A stretch of 8,094 nucleotides of DNA, taken from assembly GCA_038236965.1 (NCBI GenBank), contig JBBRZF010000160.1, positions 1 to 8,094 of the forward strand, in the 5' to 3' direction. The notes beneath the pieces are model-generated. The model worked only from the letters and a program-made list of their open reading frames with translations, made no database searches and had not been told where the DNA came from. The position numbers and the translations under genes were made by a program. Positions 6,421 through 8,094 of the stretch are shown piece after piece. This DNA comes from JBBRZF01 sp038236965 (GTDB lineage Bacteria; Acidobacteriota; Terriglobia; Terriglobales; Acidobacteriaceae). The first letter of the stretch is position 1. Each line of letters starts with the position of its first letter.

Positions 6421-6440
6421 AGGTTCAAGGTTTCGGTTCA
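6402..6440. repeat. Tandem GGTTCAAGG units overlapping the trmO stop codon
   Basis: Two adjacent units of about 20 bases (6402-6421 and 6422-6440) both begin GGTTCAAGGTTT and end GGTTCA. The second unit covers the trmO stop codon (6425-6427) and its last four codons, so the tail EPKP and the stop are made of repeat sequence. Confidence 0.75.
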
Positions 6441-6883
6441 GCCCGCTTCGCCTCCGCCTCGTCGAACCAACCCCGCCTGATCTTCTCAGCCGCCACTCCC
6501 GACATATAAGGTTTCAAATCGAGGATTGGAGTTCCATCCAGCATATCCAGCCCGCGCACGCGCACCTTGCGCCCGTCGCGCCCGAGCACTTGCACCACGG
6601 TCAGTCCAATCGGATTCGGACGATACGGCGAGCGCGTCGAAAACACGCCATGCGGACGGTCATCTGTCGGAGGCACGCCCACCAGTTCGTATCCTTCTGC
6701 GCGATCAAATACCCAGATCACGAACAGATGAGAAAAACCTTCGATGTCCTGCAGTCCCGCCTCGAACTCGGCATCGATCTCGAGATTGCCTTCGGCCTCA
6801 TGCTTCGCGCCAGGCCCTTTGGGGATTTGTGCAGTGTCGGAGTAAGGAGCGCGGACGTATCCGATGGGACGGAACTTGATCAT
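6425..6883 (-). CDS. trmO: tRNA (N6-threonylcarbamoyladenosine37-N6)-methyltransferase TrmO (TsaA/UPF0066 fold)
   Basis: The product is 152 residues and forms a single TsaA domain. TrmO uses SAM to add a methyl group to t6A at position 37 of certain threonine tRNAs, giving m6t6A. Family hallmarks seen are IGYVRAPY (7-14), GFSHLFVIWVF (49-59), GVFSTRSPYRPNPIGLT (79-95) and LDGTPILDLKPY (115-126). It is much shorter than E. coli TrmO (about 235 residues, from memory), lacking the C-terminal domain; single-domain members exist, so it is not necessarily truncated. The ATG at 6883 has no Shine-Dalgarno sequence; TAGACT ends 6 bases before it and could be the -10 box of a leaderless transcript. The final residues (EPKP) and stop lie within an intergenic repeat unit, which suggests that the original C-terminus was altered. 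The TrmO reaction is shown for the family, not for this protein. Confidence 0.9.
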   Translation of the reverse strand: MIKFRPIGYVRAPYSDTAQIPKGPGAKHEAEGNLEIDAEFEAGLQDIEGFSHLFVIWVFDRAEGYELVGVPPTDDRPHGVFSTRSPYRPNPIGLTVVQVLGRDGRKVRVRGLDMLDGTPILDLKPYMSGVAAEKIRRGWFDEAEAKRAEPKP

Positions 6884-6902
6884 GCAAAAAGTCTAGCACC
6901 AC

Positions 6903-6954
6903 TGCTCCTGTCTTTGGTGTTGCTCCTGTCTTTGGTGTTGCATGTCTGTGGTGT
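6903..6954. repeat. 18-bp tandem repeat just upstream of trmO
   Basis: Two identical 18-base units TGCTCCTGTCTTTGGTGT (6903-6920, 6921-6938) are followed by a degenerate 16-base unit (6939-6954) and a further partial one. The array begins 20 bases upstream of the trmO start codon, where its promoter should lie, so copy number changes could alter expression. Confidence 0.85.
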
Positions 6955-6990
6955 TGCCTGTCTCGCGGGAGCGGATTCGGCACTGCCCCC

Positions 6991-7058
6991 GGTTTTAACC
7001 CTTGCTTCCTTCGTGCCCTTCGTGTCCCTTTGTCCTTCGTGGTTCAAGGTTTTGGTTC
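6991..7058. repeat. Dispersed intergenic repeat, copy 2 (CTTCGTG type)
   Basis: This block opens GGTTTTAACCC, carries CTTCGTGCC / CTTCGTGTCC units plus one extra unit relative to copy 1 at 6360-6420, and closes GTGGTTCAAGGTTTTGG. It lies between the stop of the SIMPL gene and the start of trmO. With copy 1 it brackets trmO in direct orientation. Confidence 0.8.
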
Positions 7059-7081
7059 TCTTTCGGCGCCGTCTGCAAGCT

Positions 7082-7816
7082 CTACTTCATGTTGAATAGC
7101 GCATTCACATGCGCCGTAACCGTCACCTTCTGCGCGGCAAACTCCTCCGTGGGCCCAGCCATTTCCGCTCCCGCCGCCTTCATCGCCATCATCGGATTGC
7201 CATTGCGAACCATCATCGGCGGAGGCGTAAACGTGTCCACCGACGCATACGATAACTCGCCCAACGTTCTTCCCGCAGCCTTCGCCAGTGTCGTCGCGCT
7301 CAGCTTCGCCTTCTGGAAAGCGTCTTCCACGGCCTTCGACTTCGCCGCTTCAATCTCCTGCAAGTCGTAGCTGATCGACTGGTTTTCCGTGACGTCCATC
7401 TCCGCGAAGCGCGCTGCCAGCGGGCCTATCTTTGAGAAATCCCGCACCTTCAGCGATATCGAACTGTTCACCCGATAGCCCACCAGCTTCCGTTTCGCCG
7501 TCCGGTAGTCGTACACAGGCTGCACCTGGAAACCGCCAATCTCCGCCTGTTTCGGGTCAAGACCGTTCGACCGCAGCGCCTCCCGCACCTCTTCCGCAGC
7601 TTTCTGCGCCCGTTCGTAGGCGGCCTTCAATTCCGTTTCCTGAGCCGCGATGTTGAATTGCACCACCGCCGTATCCGGCGCTGCCTCAAACTTGCCGTCC
7701 GCTCCCACATAAACGCTGTTCGCCTGCACCGCGGTTGGCGCGTTCTGCGCCCATGCGCCCGCCCATGCGCCCAATGACATCAACAGTACCGCCGCAATCG
7801 TCGCCATTCTTCTCAT
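7082..7816 (-). CDS. Periplasmic SIMPL-domain protein (DUF541)
   Basis: The product is 244 residues. The ATG at 7816 is preceded by GGAGG about 7 bases upstream, a good ribosome binding site. Residues 1-23 are a signal peptide ending AWA before Q; its C-region holds a short duplication GAWAGAWA. The mature part matches the SIMPL/DUF541 pattern: GKFEAAPDTAVVQFNIAAQE (41-60), a long helix with ERAQKAAEEVREALRSNGLDP (68-88), then QVQPVYDY (97-104), VGYRVNSSISLKVRDFSKIGPL (112-133), YDLQEIEAAKSKAVEDAFQKAKLSA (150-174), AGRTLGELSYASV (181-193) and a closing strand KVTVTAHVNALFNMK (230-244). E. coli relatives (YggE) are linked to stress tolerance and others to membrane assembly, but the molecular role is unclear. 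A Met/Pro/Gly-rich loop (197-222, PPPMMVRNGNPMMAMKAAG) is specific to this copy. It is read towards trmO, 198 bases away, so a shared transcript is possible but not shown. Confidence 0.92.
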   Translation of the reverse strand: MRRMATIAAVLLMSLGAWAGAWAQNAPTAVQANSVYVGADGKFEAAPDTAVVQFNIAAQETELKAAYERAQKAAEEVREALRSNGLDPKQAEIGGFQVQPVYDYRTAKRKLVGYRVNSSISLKVRDFSKIGPLAARFAEMDVTENQSISYDLQEIEAAKSKAVEDAFQKAKLSATTLAKAAGRTLGELSYASVDTFTPPPMMVRNGNPMMAMKAAGAEMAGPTEEFAAQKVTVTAHVNALFNMK

Positions 7817-7991
7817 CAGAATCCTCCGCTTGTCCTTGAAAGAGTAACTCAGCTCTATTTCTCGTTTGCTGGTCTGAGGCTAGAACGCATGAACTCACGT
7901 TTCTTGCGTTTCAATCCCGGAATCGAGTTGATTAATGAACTTCTCTGTCCAGAGTTGAAACTTTTCATTTACGTTTAACGTCCAATGTATA

Positions 7992-8009
7992 CAGTGAGAG
8001 TTGTCACTG
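7992..8009 (+). promoter_or_regulatory. Small hairpin directly before the ribosome binding site of the last gene
   Basis: CAGTGA (7992-7997) and TCACTG (8004-8009) pair perfectly around GAGTTG, and the stem ends on the first G of the GGAGG ribosome binding site (8009-8013). It could be an operator half-site pair or a 5' RNA hairpin that affects access to the ribosome binding site. TATACA at 7988-7993 just overlaps it and is a possible -10 box; no good -35 box is visible at 17 bases. Confidence 0.4.
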
Positions 8010-8018
8010 GAGGCAAGT

Positions 8019-8094
8019 ATGAACAAGTGGTTTCTACCTCTGACCGTGTTGGGGATGGGTGGCCTCGGAGCGCTTTTCTTTTCCGATCGCGGAC
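8019..8094 (+). CDS. Membrane-anchored protein, N-terminus only (cut by window edge)
   Basis: The ATG at 8019 follows GGAGG (8009-8013) at a spacing of 5 bases. The 25 complete codons encode a hydrophobic segment WFLPLTVLGMGGLGALFF (about residues 4-21) followed by SDRG, which suggests an N-terminal membrane anchor with a charged domain after it. The start recalls small YtxH-like envelope proteins in Acidobacteriota, but too little is present to name it. It is divergent from the SIMPL gene; the 202 bases between them hold both promoters. Confidence 0.7.
   Translation, partial: MNKWFLPLTVLGMGGLGALFFSDRG

Larger units (their letters stand above)
6097..6424. other. Repeat-rich spacer between trmO and the ABC-F gene
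   Basis: This 328-base spacer must contain the promoter of the ABC-F gene (minus strand; a TATCAT at about 6155-6160 is a weak -10 candidate). The rest is a mosaic: a GC-rich compound hairpin (6242-6276), a 24-base near-copy of part of the trmO 3' end (6318-6341), a 'CTTCGTGCC' repeat block (6360-6420) and the first of two GGTTCAAGG units. No gene is supported. Confidence 0.7.

Noticed and set aside
6590..7099. A 169-codon plus-strand frame across trmO and the tandem repeats
   Set aside because: It is antisense to trmO and its low-complexity leucine/valine part comes from the tandem repeats.

Overview
The window most likely comes from an Acidobacteriota (Terriglobia/Koribacter-like) chromosome. 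This is an inference. It rests on the moderately high GC, on the look of the secreted proteins (an N/P/Q-rich protein with a glycine zipper, a SIMPL protein, a short membrane-anchored N-terminus beginning MNKWFLPLT), on the B12-type radical SAM protein, and on degenerate 'CTTCGTGCC' and 'GGTTCAAGG' intergenic repeats. No rRNA, tRNA, CRISPR array, transposase or phage gene was seen. Most of it reads as ordinary chromosomal backbone with repeat-rich spacers.

Layout. (1) 1-372, minus: the 5' part of a secreted protein that runs off the left edge. (2) 373-837: a long divergent spacer. (3) 838-2424, plus: a radical SAM enzyme with a probable cobalamin-binding N-terminal domain, closed by a clear intrinsic terminator at 2452-2485. 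(4) 2744-3439, plus: an exported glycine-zipper protein with YPQN repeats, followed by a 12-bp perfect hairpin. (5) 3667-4392, plus: the TrmJ-type tRNA 2'-O-methyltransferase, probably with a TTG start. (6) 4397-4418: a hairpin shared by two convergent genes. (7) 4456-6096, minus: a YbiT-type ABC-F ATPase. (8) 6097-6424: a spacer built from repeat pieces, including a second copy of part of the 3' end of the next gene. (9) 6425-6883, minus: a TrmO/TsaA-type tRNA methyltransferase, flanked on both sides by the same dispersed repeat. (10) 7082-7816, minus: a periplasmic SIMPL-domain protein. (11) 8019-8094, plus: the first 25 codons of a membrane-anchored protein that runs off the right edge.

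Working together. Three neighbouring genes touch translation: TrmJ acts on anticodon-loop position 32, TrmO on the t6A at position 37, and the ABC-F protein on the ribosome. They are not one operon, because trmJ is convergent with the ABC-F gene, so any functional link is an inference. The exported proteins at 2744, 7082 and the two edges are each apparently separate units. No previously undescribed multi-gene system is convincingly visible. The most unusual part is the repeat architecture around trmO (6240-7060): paired dispersed repeats, a 24-bp duplication of the gene's 3' end, a stop codon lying inside a repeat unit, and an 18-bp tandem array just upstream of the start.
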